A stretch of DNA of 9,798 nt from positions 1 to 9,798 of the forward strand of contig SKYY01000067.1 of the NCBI GenBank assembly GCA_007127665.1. The letters run 5' to 3'. The position numbers and the translations under genes were made by a program. The stretch comes from Balneolales bacterium (GTDB lineage Bacteria > Bacteroidota > Rhodothermia > Balneolales > Natronogracilivirgulaceae). Shown here one piece after another: positions 1-7,032 of the stretch. The notes under the pieces were generated by a model. That model saw nothing but the letters and a program-made list of their open reading frames with translations, was not told the origin of the DNA and made no database searches. Positions within the stretch are counted from its first letter, which is position 1; every line of letters begins with the position of its first letter.

Positions 1-941
1 CGCCGGTAGGCCTCATCGGTGGTGTCGTTGAGCTGATCCATGTTGACCAGTTCCACGTTGGGATGTCCCTCCAGGGCCGGATCAATATTCCGCGGCACCG
101 AAAGGTCGAGCATGACCGCCTTGTGGTCCGTGCCTTCCATCCCGGCCAGCTGCTCGCGGCCTATGACCGGACGGTCGGCACCGGTTGCAACGATTACCAG
201 GTCGGCGCGTGCCAGTTCGGTGTTGAGGTCTTCCAGTCCGGCAACCGGCAGCTGAAACCGCTCGCCCAGGTTTTCCGCCCGCCTGCGGTTGCGGTTGAGC
301 AGTACCACATTGCGCGCGCCCATGGAGATGAGGTTCTTGCAGGTGATCTTGCCGATCTTACCGGTTCCGACCAGCAGGATGTTCCTGTCGCGCAGAGATG
401 TGAGCCGTTTTCTGGCAAATTGCACCGCCGCATAAGCCGTGGTGGCCGCACCGCTGGCAAGGTCGGTTTCCGTGCGGGAACGTTTGTGGGTACGCAGCAC
501 GAACTGCATAAGCCGGTGCAGAACGGCATCAACCATGCCCAGTGCATGGGTATATTCGTAAGCTTCCTTGACCTGTTTGATGATCTGAAGATCACCAAGT
601 ATCTGCGCATCGAGCCCGACCGCCACACGCAACAGATGTCGCACAGCCTCCTCACCTTCAAAAACGAAACCGAAATCGTCGAACTGCTCGCGGATACCGC
701 CGGTGTGCTTGACCAACAGCTCAATCAGGATACCCGGCGTGGAAGTACGGGCAAAAATCTCAGTACGGTTGCACGTGGATATGATGATGACATCCCTGAG
801 TCCGATCACACGCGCATCCTCCAGATAAGCCTTTTTCTGCTCTTCGGAGAGACTGAAGCACTCCCTGAGAGCCACATCGGCTTTCCAGTGATTGATGCCG
901 ACCGCTGAAAATTCACTGATCTGCGGAGTTATCGCCTTCAT
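1..941 (-). CDS. hemA: Glutamyl-tRNA reductase (N-terminal 313 residues; gene runs off the left edge)
   Basis: This cytosolic enzyme reduces glutamyl-tRNA(Glu) with NADPH to glutamate-1-semialdehyde, the first committed step of the C5 route to tetrapyrroles. The ATG at 941 begins MKAITPQISEF and the reading frame stays open to base 1. Residues 55-61 are STCNRTE, which holds the catalytic cysteine (C57) that forms the thioester. The catalytic domain is followed by a Rossmann NADPH site, VGTGKIGK at about 191-198, and then SVPRNIDP at 281-288. The helical dimerisation domain has only just begun when the window ends. The family signature LGEPQIL reads LGDLQII here (about 115-121), so the usual Glu is Asp. 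It lies 46 bp downstream of hemH on the same strand and is probably co-transcribed with it. No strong ribosome binding site is visible. Identity is secure from the active-site and nucleotide motifs. Confidence 0.97.
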   Translation of the reverse strand, partial: MKAITPQISEFSAVGINHWKADVALRECFSLSEEQKKAYLEDARVIGLRDVIIISTCNRTEIFARTSTPGILIELLVKHTGGIREQFDDFGFVFEGEEAVRHLLRVAVGLDAQILGDLQIIKQVKEAYEYTHALGMVDAVLHRLMQFVLRTHKRSRTETDLASGAATTAYAAVQFARKRLTSLRDRNILLVGTGKIGKITCKNLISMGARNVVLLNRNRRRAENLGERFQLPVAGLEDLNTELARADLVIVATGADRPVIGREQLAGMEGTDHKAVMLDLSVPRNIDPALEGHPNVELVNMDQLNDTTDEAYR

Positions 942-987
942 CTTATTAGCTGTACGATCCAATACCTTGTGCGTACCGATTTTCCGG

Positions 988-2127
988 TTAATTCTTTGAC
1001 TCCGAAACCGTTTGGGCTTTTCCGTCAACCGGAACCGGAGTGTCTGTAATATGCCCTATTTTTTTTGAAATTTCATCCTCCAATGCGGATAAAAAATCGG
1101 GATGGTCGTTAAGCCCGCGGCTGACCACCATCTTTTCGACGTGCTTGTTCTCTTCTTCAATAACTTCCCGGAGCTCGATATCGAGCTCATGGGCCGTTTC
1201 AATATGATCCGTGACAAAAGCAACGGGGATGAGCACCATATGTTTCACGCCATAGTCGATCAGGCGCAGGACCAGCTCTTCGGTATTGGGCTGGGTCCAT
1301 TTGGCCGGGCCGACGCGGGACTGATAGCCGAGCCAATGGGTCTCATGGTAGTTGCGTATCTTCATGATCGCATCCACCGTTTCCTCGATCTGCCCGGTGT
1401 AGGGATCACCCTTGTTCACCTCACTGAGCGGCGTGCCGTGCGCGGTGAAAACCAGGTGCACCTTGCTGCGCTCCTCATCGGTGAAATCCTCCTGAAGCCG
1501 TTCGTCGATGCGCTTGTTGACGGCCGACAGGTAGTGCGGGTTGAGATGGTACTGCCCCACCAGGTACTCCTGCCAAGCGGGTTTCGGTGCGTCGGCCGGA
1601 CGCCCCTTGCGGATCGCCTCCCAGTTGCGGAAGCTGCTTCCGGTGGTTGTAAAGGAGAATTGCGGATACAGCGGGAGCAGTACGAGGTGGTCAATTTTGT
1701 CTGATATGGCCTCTTCGAAAACGTCATAGTCGAACGGAACCCAGTACCGCATGGCCGTGTAGACTTTCACAAAATGCTCGGGCCAGCTTTCCTTCAGCTG
1801 TTTTTCAAGGGAACGGCGCTGCAGTTCCGTAAGCGAATTGATGGGCGAACAACAGTCCGAAATGACCTTGTTCTGGCGGTTTGGACAGTATTTGCTGCCC
1901 TGGCATCCGTTCGGACAGGCATTGATCTCACGGTATTTTTCAGCAACACCCTTGTACCGGAATTTTGCAATCACTTTTGCCAGCCGGTTCTGGAACTTTC
2001 CGCCGCCCAGGTTAATGATATCCTGGTCTCCAAAAAGGTTCTCAAGAAAGTAACGGACCGCCTGCTCTGATGTGGGTCCGCCGAGATTCAGTAAGACAAC
2101 TCCGATTCGTTTTCCGCTTTGGCTCAT
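988..2127 (-). CDS. hemH: Ferrochelatase with a cysteine-rich insertion
   Basis: The protein (379 residues) inserts Fe2+ into a porphyrin, the end step of heme synthesis. The N-terminus VVLLNLGGP (10-18) and the second-domain motif FTAHGTPLSEVNKGDPY (227-243, metal/proton-abstracting H230) are classic. So are QSRVGPAKW (269-277) and TDHIETAHELDIE (306-318, conserved E314). The ATG at 2127 was chosen over a TTG eleven codons upstream because the family begins just before the LLNLGGP strand and the extra residues match nothing. Between YREI (65-68) and SPINSLTE (94-101), where other ferrochelatases have a short Gly-rich loop (GGGSP), there are about 25 extra residues with C71, C75, C81, C92 and C93. 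The C-terminal [2Fe-2S] cysteines of animal enzymes are absent. hemA follows 46 bp downstream. Function is firm; the role of the insertion is unknown. Confidence 0.97.
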   Translation of the reverse strand: MSQSGKRIGVVLLNLGGPTSEQAVRYFLENLFGDQDIINLGGGKFQNRLAKVIAKFRYKGVAEKYREINACPNGCQGSKYCPNRQNKVISDCCSPINSLTELQRRSLEKQLKESWPEHFVKVYTAMRYWVPFDYDVFEEAISDKIDHLVLLPLYPQFSFTTTGSSFRNWEAIRKGRPADAPKPAWQEYLVGQYHLNPHYLSAVNKRIDERLQEDFTDEERSKVHLVFTAHGTPLSEVNKGDPYTGQIEETVDAIMKIRNYHETHWLGYQSRVGPAKWTQPNTEELVLRLIDYGVKHMVLIPVAFVTDHIETAHELDIELREVIEEENKHVEKMVVSRGLNDHPDFLSALEDEISKKIGHITDTPVPVDGKAQTVSESKN

Positions 2128-2290
2128 GTACAGATAAAAATAATGTTTCCTGACCAGCAACCGTGTATGTTCTCAGATCCGGAGGTGGAACAGGTGGTAG
2201 AAGCAATAAAGAAAATACGCATTTATCTATAAAAATGCAGTGTTTCAGGTGTATTTCCTGAGTTAATGGGCAGCAGTGTTTTCCGCCGGA
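2128..2290. other. Intergenic gap between kinase end and hemH start
   Basis: This 163-bp gap separates two genes of the same direction (minus strand). It is AT-rich near its middle. There, an imperfect AT-rich inverted repeat (GCATTTAT...ATAAAAATGC at about 2219-2238) might serve as a weak terminator or operator. A shorter inverted repeat (TCAGG/CCTGA) lies just to its right at about 2244-2261. On the minus strand TATTTTCTTTATTG resembles a Bacteroidota -7 region only loosely, so I cannot assign a hemH promoter. The gap is long enough for hemH-hemA to have their own transcription start. Confidence 0.3.
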
Positions 2291-3700
2291 TCAGCCTTCA
2301 TTTTTACCGGATGGCCTCAGATAAAAATAGAAACGGCTTCCCCTGCCCACTTCGCTTTCCACCTGTATGTCACTTTTATGTGCCTTGAGGATGCCTTTGA
2401 CAACCGAGAGCCCAAGCCCGGTACCGCCCTTGTCCCTGGACCGTGCCTTGTCGGTCCGGTAAAACCGGTCAAACAGCCGCGGCCAGTGCGCCTGCGGTAT
2501 TCCTATTCCGGTGTCGCGGACAGACACTTCCACTTTGTCACCGATATTGGAATAGTTGATGGATATGGTTCCGTTGTTGGTGAACTTGATGGCATTGGAG
2601 ACCAGGTTGTCCAGCACCTGTTCAATCTTGCCGGGATCGGCGTACACCATGCACGGGTGGTTGTCTGTTTTGAGCTGCAATCCTTTGTTACCGGCGGCTT
2701 CACGGTACCACTCCGAAACATTATCCACCAGTTCCGAAAGGTTCACGTGCTCCCTGATGACAAAGTTCTCGTCGGAATCGTACCTCTGGAGCGTCATCAG
2801 GTCTTTGAACAGGCGGCCGATCCGATCCGCCTGGCTCCTGACGTTGCGCACGTATTTGCGGCGTCTTTCATCGTCCAGCGCAGGCAGCTCGAGCATTTCC
2901 AGCGATCCCATGATGGTGTGGAGGGGATTGCGGACCTCATGCGTGATATCGGCAAAGAACTGGGACTGTTTTTCATTGAGTTTCTGCAGGTGCTCATAAT
3001 CCGACCTCAGTTTCTGGGCCATTTTGTTGACGGACCCGGATAGTTTTCCGATCTCGTCGGCGCGATCCATATGGATTACGTGTTGCGTGTCACCCCCGGC
3101 AATGCGCTCCACATCGCCGGTGAGCTTCAGGAGCGGACGGGCCATGTAATATGCCAGTACGGCGCTCATGACCAGGATAAGCAGGATGGCCACCACCAGA
3201 CCAATGCTGATGATGTGCCGGATTGCGGTTACCGGCTGAAAAATCTGGCTTTTCGGTTGGTTGATGACAAAAAAACGGGCCTCGTTCCGGCTTCCCTGAA
3301 TAGTGGCGTAGACCCAGATGTTGTCATCATCGGGCTGATTGACGGTCTCCATGACCTTCGTTTCGTCCAGAAGCAGGCGCAGCTGATCCGGACGCAGGTG
3401 GAGATGGGGCGACCGCCGGGTTCCGGCCGGATAGGAGGCGAGGATCGCCCCGTTTGAATCATACAGTGCAATCTGGTAATTCGAAATCTCCCCGACACGC
3501 TCCAGCTCTTCCTGCAGCTGTACTCCTTCCGGCAGGAATTTAAGGGTGTGCATCATCCAGTAGGCATCGCTCTCCATGTCGGCAACGGCCTCTTCCAGGA
3601 TGTAGGCGCGGATGTAAAACAACGCATAGCCGCTTCCGGCCGTAACCGTTACGATGAGGATGATCGTCAGGGTGAGTGCCAGTTTGGAGCGTATGTTCAT
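2291..3700 (-). CDS. Membrane sensor histidine kinase (HAMP, HisKA, HATPase_c)
   Basis: This 469-residue kinase pairs with the response regulator immediately upstream: its ATG shares one base with that gene's TGA (TGATG), implying translational coupling. Domains in order: transmembrane helix 1 (about 8-30), an extracytoplasmic sensor region (about 31-158), helix 2 (about 163-186), a HAMP linker (about 187-240), the dimerisation/phosphoacceptor domain with FFADITHEVRNPLHT (H254), and the ATP-binding domain. That last domain has the N box (EQVLDNLVSNA, 360-370), G1 (DTGIGI, 396-401), F box (LFDRFY, 409-414) and G2 (GGTGLGL, 425-431). All residues needed for autophosphorylation are present. I do not recognise the sensor region, and the signal is unknown. 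Heme genes follow 163 bp downstream, but a regulatory link cannot be shown from sequence. Confidence 0.95.
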   Translation of the reverse strand: MNIRSKLALTLTIILIVTVTAGSGYALFYIRAYILEEAVADMESDAYWMMHTLKFLPEGVQLQEELERVGEISNYQIALYDSNGAILASYPAGTRRSPHLHLRPDQLRLLLDETKVMETVNQPDDDNIWVYATIQGSRNEARFFVINQPKSQIFQPVTAIRHIISIGLVVAILLILVMSAVLAYYMARPLLKLTGDVERIAGGDTQHVIHMDRADEIGKLSGSVNKMAQKLRSDYEHLQKLNEKQSQFFADITHEVRNPLHTIMGSLEMLELPALDDERRRKYVRNVRSQADRIGRLFKDLMTLQRYDSDENFVIREHVNLSELVDNVSEWYREAAGNKGLQLKTDNHPCMVYADPGKIEQVLDNLVSNAIKFTNNGTISINYSNIGDKVEVSVRDTGIGIPQAHWPRLFDRFYRTDKARSRDKGGTGLGLSVVKGILKAHKSDIQVESEVGRGSRFYFYLRPSGKNEG

Positions 3701-4401
3701 CAGGAGAAGGCCAGCTCTTTATTCAATCCGTATCCCATACCGCGATAGGTTTTGATAAGGTCGCCGTCTTCCCTGAGCTTCAGCCGCAGGTTTTTGATGT
3801 GCACATCCACAGTCCGGTCAAATACGTATTTTTCCTCATCCGTGATGTACTCAAGTATTTCCTGCCGCGTGTATACCCGTTTCGGGTTCTCGAAAAAGAG
3901 TTTGAGCAGTTTGAACTCGGTATTGGTAAGCTCGATTTTTTCTCCTTTCTGCCAGGCCTCCATGCTTTCGGGAGCGACGAACACGTTCCGGAAGGATATC
4001 CAGCTGCCCTTTTCACGCGGCCGCCGGCGCAGCATGGATTCCACATGGGCCTTGACCAGGTTCAGGCTGGCAGGTTTGGGGATGTAATCGTCCGCCCCCA
4101 GATCAAGACCGGCAATTTCGTCCTTCTCCTTGTCCTTTGCCGTTAAAAAAATTACCGGCACATCGCTCAGGACAGGGTGCTTTCGCAGATAACTGCAGAT
4201 CTCGTATCCATCCTTTTCCGGGACCATGATATCCAGTATTGCAAGGTCGATATTCTGGGCGTTCTTGTCGATCAGATCAATGGCCCGGTTGCCATCCATC
4301 GCCAGAAGCACATCATAACCATGCATTTCGAGATAACTTGAAAGCATTTCCGCCGGTTCTGCTTCGTCTTCTACAAGTAAAATGGTGCGTTTGAAATTCA
4401 C
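3700..4401 (-). CDS. OmpR/PhoB-family DNA-binding response regulator
   Basis: This 233-residue cytosolic transcription regulator is phosphorylated by the kinase encoded directly downstream. Its receiver domain (about 5-120) has the acidic pair E11/D12 (VEDE), the phosphoacceptor D57 (AILDIMVPEKDG), T87 (FLTAKD) and K109 (YIPKPAS). The C-terminal winged-helix domain (about 130-229) shows LTNTEFKLLKLF, the recognition-helix region DRTVDVHIKNLRLKL and the wing KTYRGMGYGL, all typical of PhoB/OmpR. Translation appears to begin at GTG (4401); I found no better in-frame ATG upstream, and the receiver strand KRTILLVEDE starts right after it. The stop overlaps the kinase start by one base. A candidate promoter and a leader hairpin lie just upstream. 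The target genes are not evident. Confidence 0.95.
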   Translation of the reverse strand: MNFKRTILLVEDEAEPAEMLSSYLEMHGYDVLLAMDGNRAIDLIDKNAQNIDLAILDIMVPEKDGYEICSYLRKHPVLSDVPVIFLTAKDKEKDEIAGLDLGADDYIPKPASLNLVKAHVESMLRRRPREKGSWISFRNVFVAPESMEAWQKGEKIELTNTEFKLLKLFFENPKRVYTRQEILEYITDEEKYVFDRTVDVHIKNLRLKLREDGDLIKTYRGMGYGLNKELAFS

Positions 4402-4419
4402 AGTCAGAAACCGTTTTCC

Positions 4420-4436
4420 CCGGGTTTGGCACCCGG
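4420..4436 (-). other. Perfect hairpin in the response-regulator leader
   Basis: CCGGGT (4420-4425) and ACCCGG (4431-4436) form a perfect 6-bp GC-rich stem with a 5-nt loop. The hairpin ends 18 bases before the GTG start codon of the response regulator. If transcription starts at the candidate promoter near 4484-4491, it would sit in the mRNA leader next to the translation start. There is no following T-run on the minus strand, so it is not a standard intrinsic terminator. It may be an operator, a translation-control element or chance. Confidence 0.35.
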
Positions 4437-4483
4437 CCTGTTTACATATTTTATGGAGAGAATTCGAAAAAAAGGAATAACGG

Positions 4484-4491
4484 CAAAGATA
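4484..4491 (-). promoter_or_regulatory. Candidate Bacteroidota-type -7 promoter element for the two-component genes
   Basis: On the minus strand the bases read TATCTTTG, an exact match to the TAnnTTTG -7 box known from Bacteroidota primary-sigma promoters. It lies about 80 bases before the GTG of the response regulator in an AT-rich island flanked by GC-rich DNA. I see no clear TTG-type -33 box at the usual distance, so only half of the expected promoter is supported. Confidence 0.4.
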
Positions 4492-4570
4492 AGAAATTTT
4501 TTGGAATCAGGACGGATAGGTTACCGGGCGGAACAGATGCAGGACTGCCTGGGCTCCCGGGTGCCGGGCG

Positions 4571-4649
4571 GGTTGGATGCGGATCGGGTTGGATGCGGAC
4601 CGGGTTGGTGCCGGGCAGGTTGGATGCGGACCGGGTTGGATGCAGCCCC
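4571..4649. repeat. Five-copy degenerate 16-bp tandem repeat
   Basis: Five head-to-tail units occupy 4571-4586, 4587-4602, 4603-4617, 4618-4633 and 4634-4649, with consensus GGTTGGATGCGGACCG. Copies 2 and 4 are identical; copy 3 is 15 bp and diverged (GGTTGGTGCCGGGCA); copy 5 decays at its end. A higher-order pattern is visible: the stretch beginning TGCCGGGC at 4562 recurs at 4609 with only two mismatches over 35 bases, which suggests duplication of a 47-bp block. It begins a few bases past the stop of the small membrane protein gene and lies about 80-160 bp upstream of the candidate promoter of the response regulator. A unit length of 16 is not a multiple of three, so it is not coding. Confidence 0.85.
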
Positions 4650-4657
4650 GTCGCCGG

Positions 4658-4909
4658 TCACTTCACGTACTGCTTGTACCGCTTCCAGCGAATCAGGTGA
4701 AAAATAACAAAAATCAGGAAGATCACTGAAAAAAGGAAAAGGTAGTCGTACACCAGCTCCACGGGCCTTTCCTCCCAGCCGGGCCAGGAGCCGAGAATAA
4801 AGATTTCCGTAAACAGGATGATCAGGGGCAGGAACAAGGCCATTTTCAGGCTCTCGAGAAATACATAGTTCCATTTTCTCTTCTGCTTGTCCGGGCCCGG
4901 ATTGGTCAC
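4658..4909 (-). CDS. Small two-helix membrane protein of unknown function
   Basis: I do not recognise this 83-residue protein. It starts at a GTG that overlaps the end of the DUF58 gene by 4 nt (GTGA), a typical translational-coupling arrangement, so it is probably a real gene. It has a charged N-terminus (MTNPGPDKQKRKW), a hydrophobic helix at about 22-39 (MALFLPLIILFTEIFIL), a short polar loop with WPGWEERP, a second helix at about 50-71 (YLFLFSVIFLIFVIFHLI) and a basic tail (RWKRYKQYVK). By the positive-inside rule both ends would face the cytoplasm, making a hairpin in the inner membrane. An alternative start is the internal ATG at residue 23, which would remove the basic leader. A partner role for the DUF58 protein is possible but unproven. 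Confidence 0.65.
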   Translation of the reverse strand: MTNPGPDKQKRKWNYVFLESLKMALFLPLIILFTEIFILGSWPGWEERPVELVYDYLFLFSVIFLIFVIFHLIRWKRYKQYVK

Positions 4910-5826
4910 ATCAGCCTCCGTCGCTTGTTCAAAAAAGCAAGCAGGGCATATTCAAACGGATCCTGTGTATCCACTTCCTCATATGCGATATTCGCCTCGC
5001 TGCACGTAATGCGAAAATCCCTGGTGTACCCGGCCATTTTTTTCTGATAGTCCCTGCGTATTTCACGCGGGATCACATCCATCTCTCCCCCGGTTTCCAT
5101 GTCACGGAAGACAAAGCGCTCGTCCGGGAAGTCCAGTTCACGCTCACTTCTCTTTTCGAGCAGGTGAAAGAGGATGACCTCATGTTTCTTGTGGCGCAGA
5201 TGCTTCAGCGCAGAGACCAGCTCCTCCTGTTTCTGCACATTTTCAAACAGGTCGGTGAGCAGCACGATCAGGCTTCGCCGGTTGATGCGCTCGGCAAGCT
5301 GGTGGATGGCATCGGCCGACGCCGTCTGACGTATCTCCGGTGTCTCGCCGTCGTACTCCTGCAGAATCCGGTCCAGGTTCCGATAAAGGTGCATCAGATG
5401 GGCATAAGAGGACTTGGCGGGGAGGATTTCGCCCAGCCGGCGGTCGAACGGAACCAGCCCGCAACCGTCCCGCTGCCGGTGCAGCATGTATGCCAGGGCC
5501 GCCCCCAGGTGCACGGCGTAACGCAGCTTGGACCAGTCCGCAAAATAACGGAACTGCATGGAACTGCTCACATCCAGAAGAATGTAGCAGCGCAGGTTCG
5601 TCTCCTCCTCGTACTGCTTCACATAGTAGCGCTCCGTCTTGCCATAGACTTTCCAGTCCATGTGCTTCAGATCGTCACCGGGATTGTAGGGACGATGCTC
5701 GGCAAACTCGACGCTGAAGCCAAAGTACGGACTTTTATGAAGGCCGCTGATAAAACCCTCCACAATTTGCCGGGCCTTGATCTCCAGTGGCGCGAGCCGG
5801 TTGATAAGTTCTGGTGTAAGCAACAT
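4906..5826 (-). CDS. DUF58 / von Willebrand factor A domain protein
   Basis: This 306-residue protein belongs to the short, soluble DUF58 group usually encoded with MoxR-type AAA+ ATPases and thought to work as metal-binding adaptors or chaperone partners. The DUF58 core shows RPYNPGDDLKHMDW (45-58) and VKQYEEETN (69-77). The vWA fold follows, with MIDAS motif DVSSSM (D85, S87, S89) and the acidic LLTDLFE strand (189-195, D192). There is no signal peptide or membrane helix, unlike longer DUF58 proteins. The ATG at 5826 gives the normal family N-terminus (LLTPELINRLAPLEIKAR). No MoxR gene is in the window: upstream is a divergent gene, and downstream is the overlapping small membrane protein. 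The family is clear; the cellular role is not. Confidence 0.93.
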   Translation of the reverse strand: MLLTPELINRLAPLEIKARQIVEGFISGLHKSPYFGFSVEFAEHRPYNPGDDLKHMDWKVYGKTERYYVKQYEEETNLRCYILLDVSSSMQFRYFADWSKLRYAVHLGAALAYMLHRQRDGCGLVPFDRRLGEILPAKSSYAHLMHLYRNLDRILQEYDGETPEIRQTASADAIHQLAERINRRSLIVLLTDLFENVQKQEELVSALKHLRHKKHEVILFHLLEKRSERELDFPDERFVFRDMETGGEMDVIPREIRRDYQKKMAGYTRDFRITCSEANIAYEEVDTQDPFEYALLAFLNKRRRLM

Positions 5827-5970
5827 GAATTGTCGATTTTGAAACTGAAACGGGACCCTAAGATCCCTCTCACTTATGATTTGCAGAGTATATACTACTG
5901 CTTTTTACACAACACTCAAACTTCTCCAAACTTTTTTTATTTTGCATAGTTCCCATTACAACAAAACCCG
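5827..5970. promoter_or_regulatory. Divergent promoter region between DUF58 and the ArgZ-like gene
   Basis: This 144-bp AT-rich gap must hold start signals for two genes reading away from each other. On the plus strand TATTTTG (about 5939-5945) sits about 25 bases before the ATG of the ArgZ-like gene and is one base short of a TAnnTTTG box. On the minus strand TATACT (within TATATACTC) could be a -10 element for the DUF58 gene, with TTG triplets upstream at irregular spacing. No convincing paired -33/-35 box or operator palindrome is seen. Confidence 0.4.
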
Positions 5971-6873
5971 ATGGCCATGGCTGAAATAATCACCAGCAAG
6001 GAAACGCTCGTTCAGACACTGAAAGAACCCGGCTCCATGCCCGCTCCCCGCGAAGTGCTGATGGTAACACCGAGCCATTTTTCGGTGGAATATGTGATCA
6101 ATCCGCACATGGAGGGCAATATCGGAACAGTTGACAAAGAAAAAGCCCTGTGGCAGTGGGAAGTGATCCGCGACAAATTCCGGATGATCGGGCTGCGCGT
6201 CCACGAGATGGAAGGGGAACCCGGCTTCCCCGACATGGTCTTCAGCGCAAATCAGAGCCTTCCGTACATCGACCCGGACGGAAACAAACACGCCCTCATG
6301 AGCATCATGCACTCCGGGCAGCGCAAGGATGAAGTGCCCTATTTCGAGCAGTGGTACCGGCAGCACGGCTACGAAGTGCACTACCTCGATGCCGAAGGAA
6401 TCAGCAATTTCGAAGGTATGGGAGATGCCATCTGGCATTTCAAAAAGCGGATTCTCTGGGGTGGATACGGCTACCGGTCGTCGCGGCAGGCTTACGAAGC
6501 CGTATCAAATACCTTTGATGTGCCGGTGGTGGTGCTGGAGCTCGTCCACCCGGCTTTTTACCACCTCGACACCTGCTTTTGCACGCTTGACGAAAAGAGC
6601 GTGCTGATTTATCCTCCCGCGTTCACGAAAGAAGGCCTGGAACTGATCCATGCCGCTTTCCCGGTGGTCATCGAAGCCCCGGAGAAAGAGGCGCTGGAGC
6701 TGTTTGCCTGCAACGCATGCTGTCCGGATGGAAAAAACGTGATTATCCAGAAAGGGTGCCGGGAGGTAAACAAAGCCCTTAAAGAAAACGGATTCGCCTT
6801 CCATGAAGTGGATACAAGCGAGTTCCTGAAAAGCGGCGGCAGTGTCTTCTGCATGAAGCTGATGCTCTGGTAG
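5971..6873 (+). CDS. ArgZ/AgrE-like arginine-guanidine hydrolase (arginine dihydrolase or deiminase-type amidinotransferase fold)
   Basis: This 300-residue protein belongs to the guanidine-modifying (amidinotransferase) superfamily, which attacks the guanidinium carbon with a cysteine. It closely resembles what I recall of the catalytic domain of cyanobacterial ArgZ/AgrE, which converts arginine to ornithine, CO2 and two ammonia. Family landmarks are SHFSVEYVINPHMEGN (35-50), FPDMVFSANQ (86-95, D88 and N94), FEGMGDA (147-153), FYHLDTCFC (196-204, H198 and D200), LFACNA (244-249) and KSGGSVFCMKL (287-297, nucleophile C294). N94 aligns with the Asn held to favour dihydrolase over deiminase activity in ArgZ; that is from memory. 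No ornithine-cyclodeaminase-like C-terminal domain is present. A second ATG at 5977 is an equally plausible start. The AbgT transporter follows 159 bp downstream. Alternative functions are arginine deiminase or dimethylarginine hydrolase. Confidence 0.85.
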   Translation: MAMAEIITSKETLVQTLKEPGSMPAPREVLMVTPSHFSVEYVINPHMEGNIGTVDKEKALWQWEVIRDKFRMIGLRVHEMEGEPGFPDMVFSANQSLPYIDPDGNKHALMSIMHSGQRKDEVPYFEQWYRQHGYEVHYLDAEGISNFEGMGDAIWHFKKRILWGGYGYRSSRQAYEAVSNTFDVPVVVLELVHPAFYHLDTCFCTLDEKSVLIYPPAFTKEGLELIHAAFPVVIEAPEKEALELFACNACCPDGKNVIIQKGCREVNKALKENGFAFHEVDTSEFLKSGGSVFCMKLMLW

Positions 6874-7032
6874 CATGACCGTCACCTGGGCAAAACATGA
6901 GCAGACCCTTCTTTCTGCCCGGCAATCAGCGCGATGATGCTGGTCCCGGGATGATTTGATGTAGATTTTTATGTTGATTTGATTTCGTATCCCAACCCAG
7001 TTCCAAAAAAAATAAACAGATAACAGAAGTAC

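Noticed and set aside
63..908. Long plus-strand open frame opposite hemA
   Set aside because: It is antisense to a clear hemA reading frame with catalytic and NADPH motifs; its own translation shows no recognisable domain.
2128..2160. Eleven-codon N-terminal extension of hemH from a TTG
   Set aside because: The extra residues (LVRKHYFYLY) have no match to the family, and an ATG stands at the normal position.
2276..3043. 255-codon plus-strand open frame opposite the histidine kinase
   Set aside because: It mirrors the ATP-binding and dimerisation domains of the kinase on the other strand; high GC leaves long open antisense frames.
4571..4649. Repeat array considered as a CRISPR
   Set aside because: Units are 16 bp and directly adjacent with no spacers, and there are no cas genes nearby.
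4521..4874. Minus-strand frame running through the tandem repeat
   Set aside because: It overlaps the small membrane protein in another frame and its Pro/Arg/His-rich tail is just translated repeat DNA; the repeat length is not a multiple of three.
5164..5949. 261-codon plus-strand open frame opposite DUF58
   Set aside because: It is antisense to the DUF58 motifs and runs through the divergent promoter region; no family match is apparent.
6889..6928. Possible terminator hairpin after the ArgZ-like gene
   Set aside because: Only short stems (GGGCA/TGCCC or GCAGA/TCTGC) with large loops and no T-run form; too weak to call.
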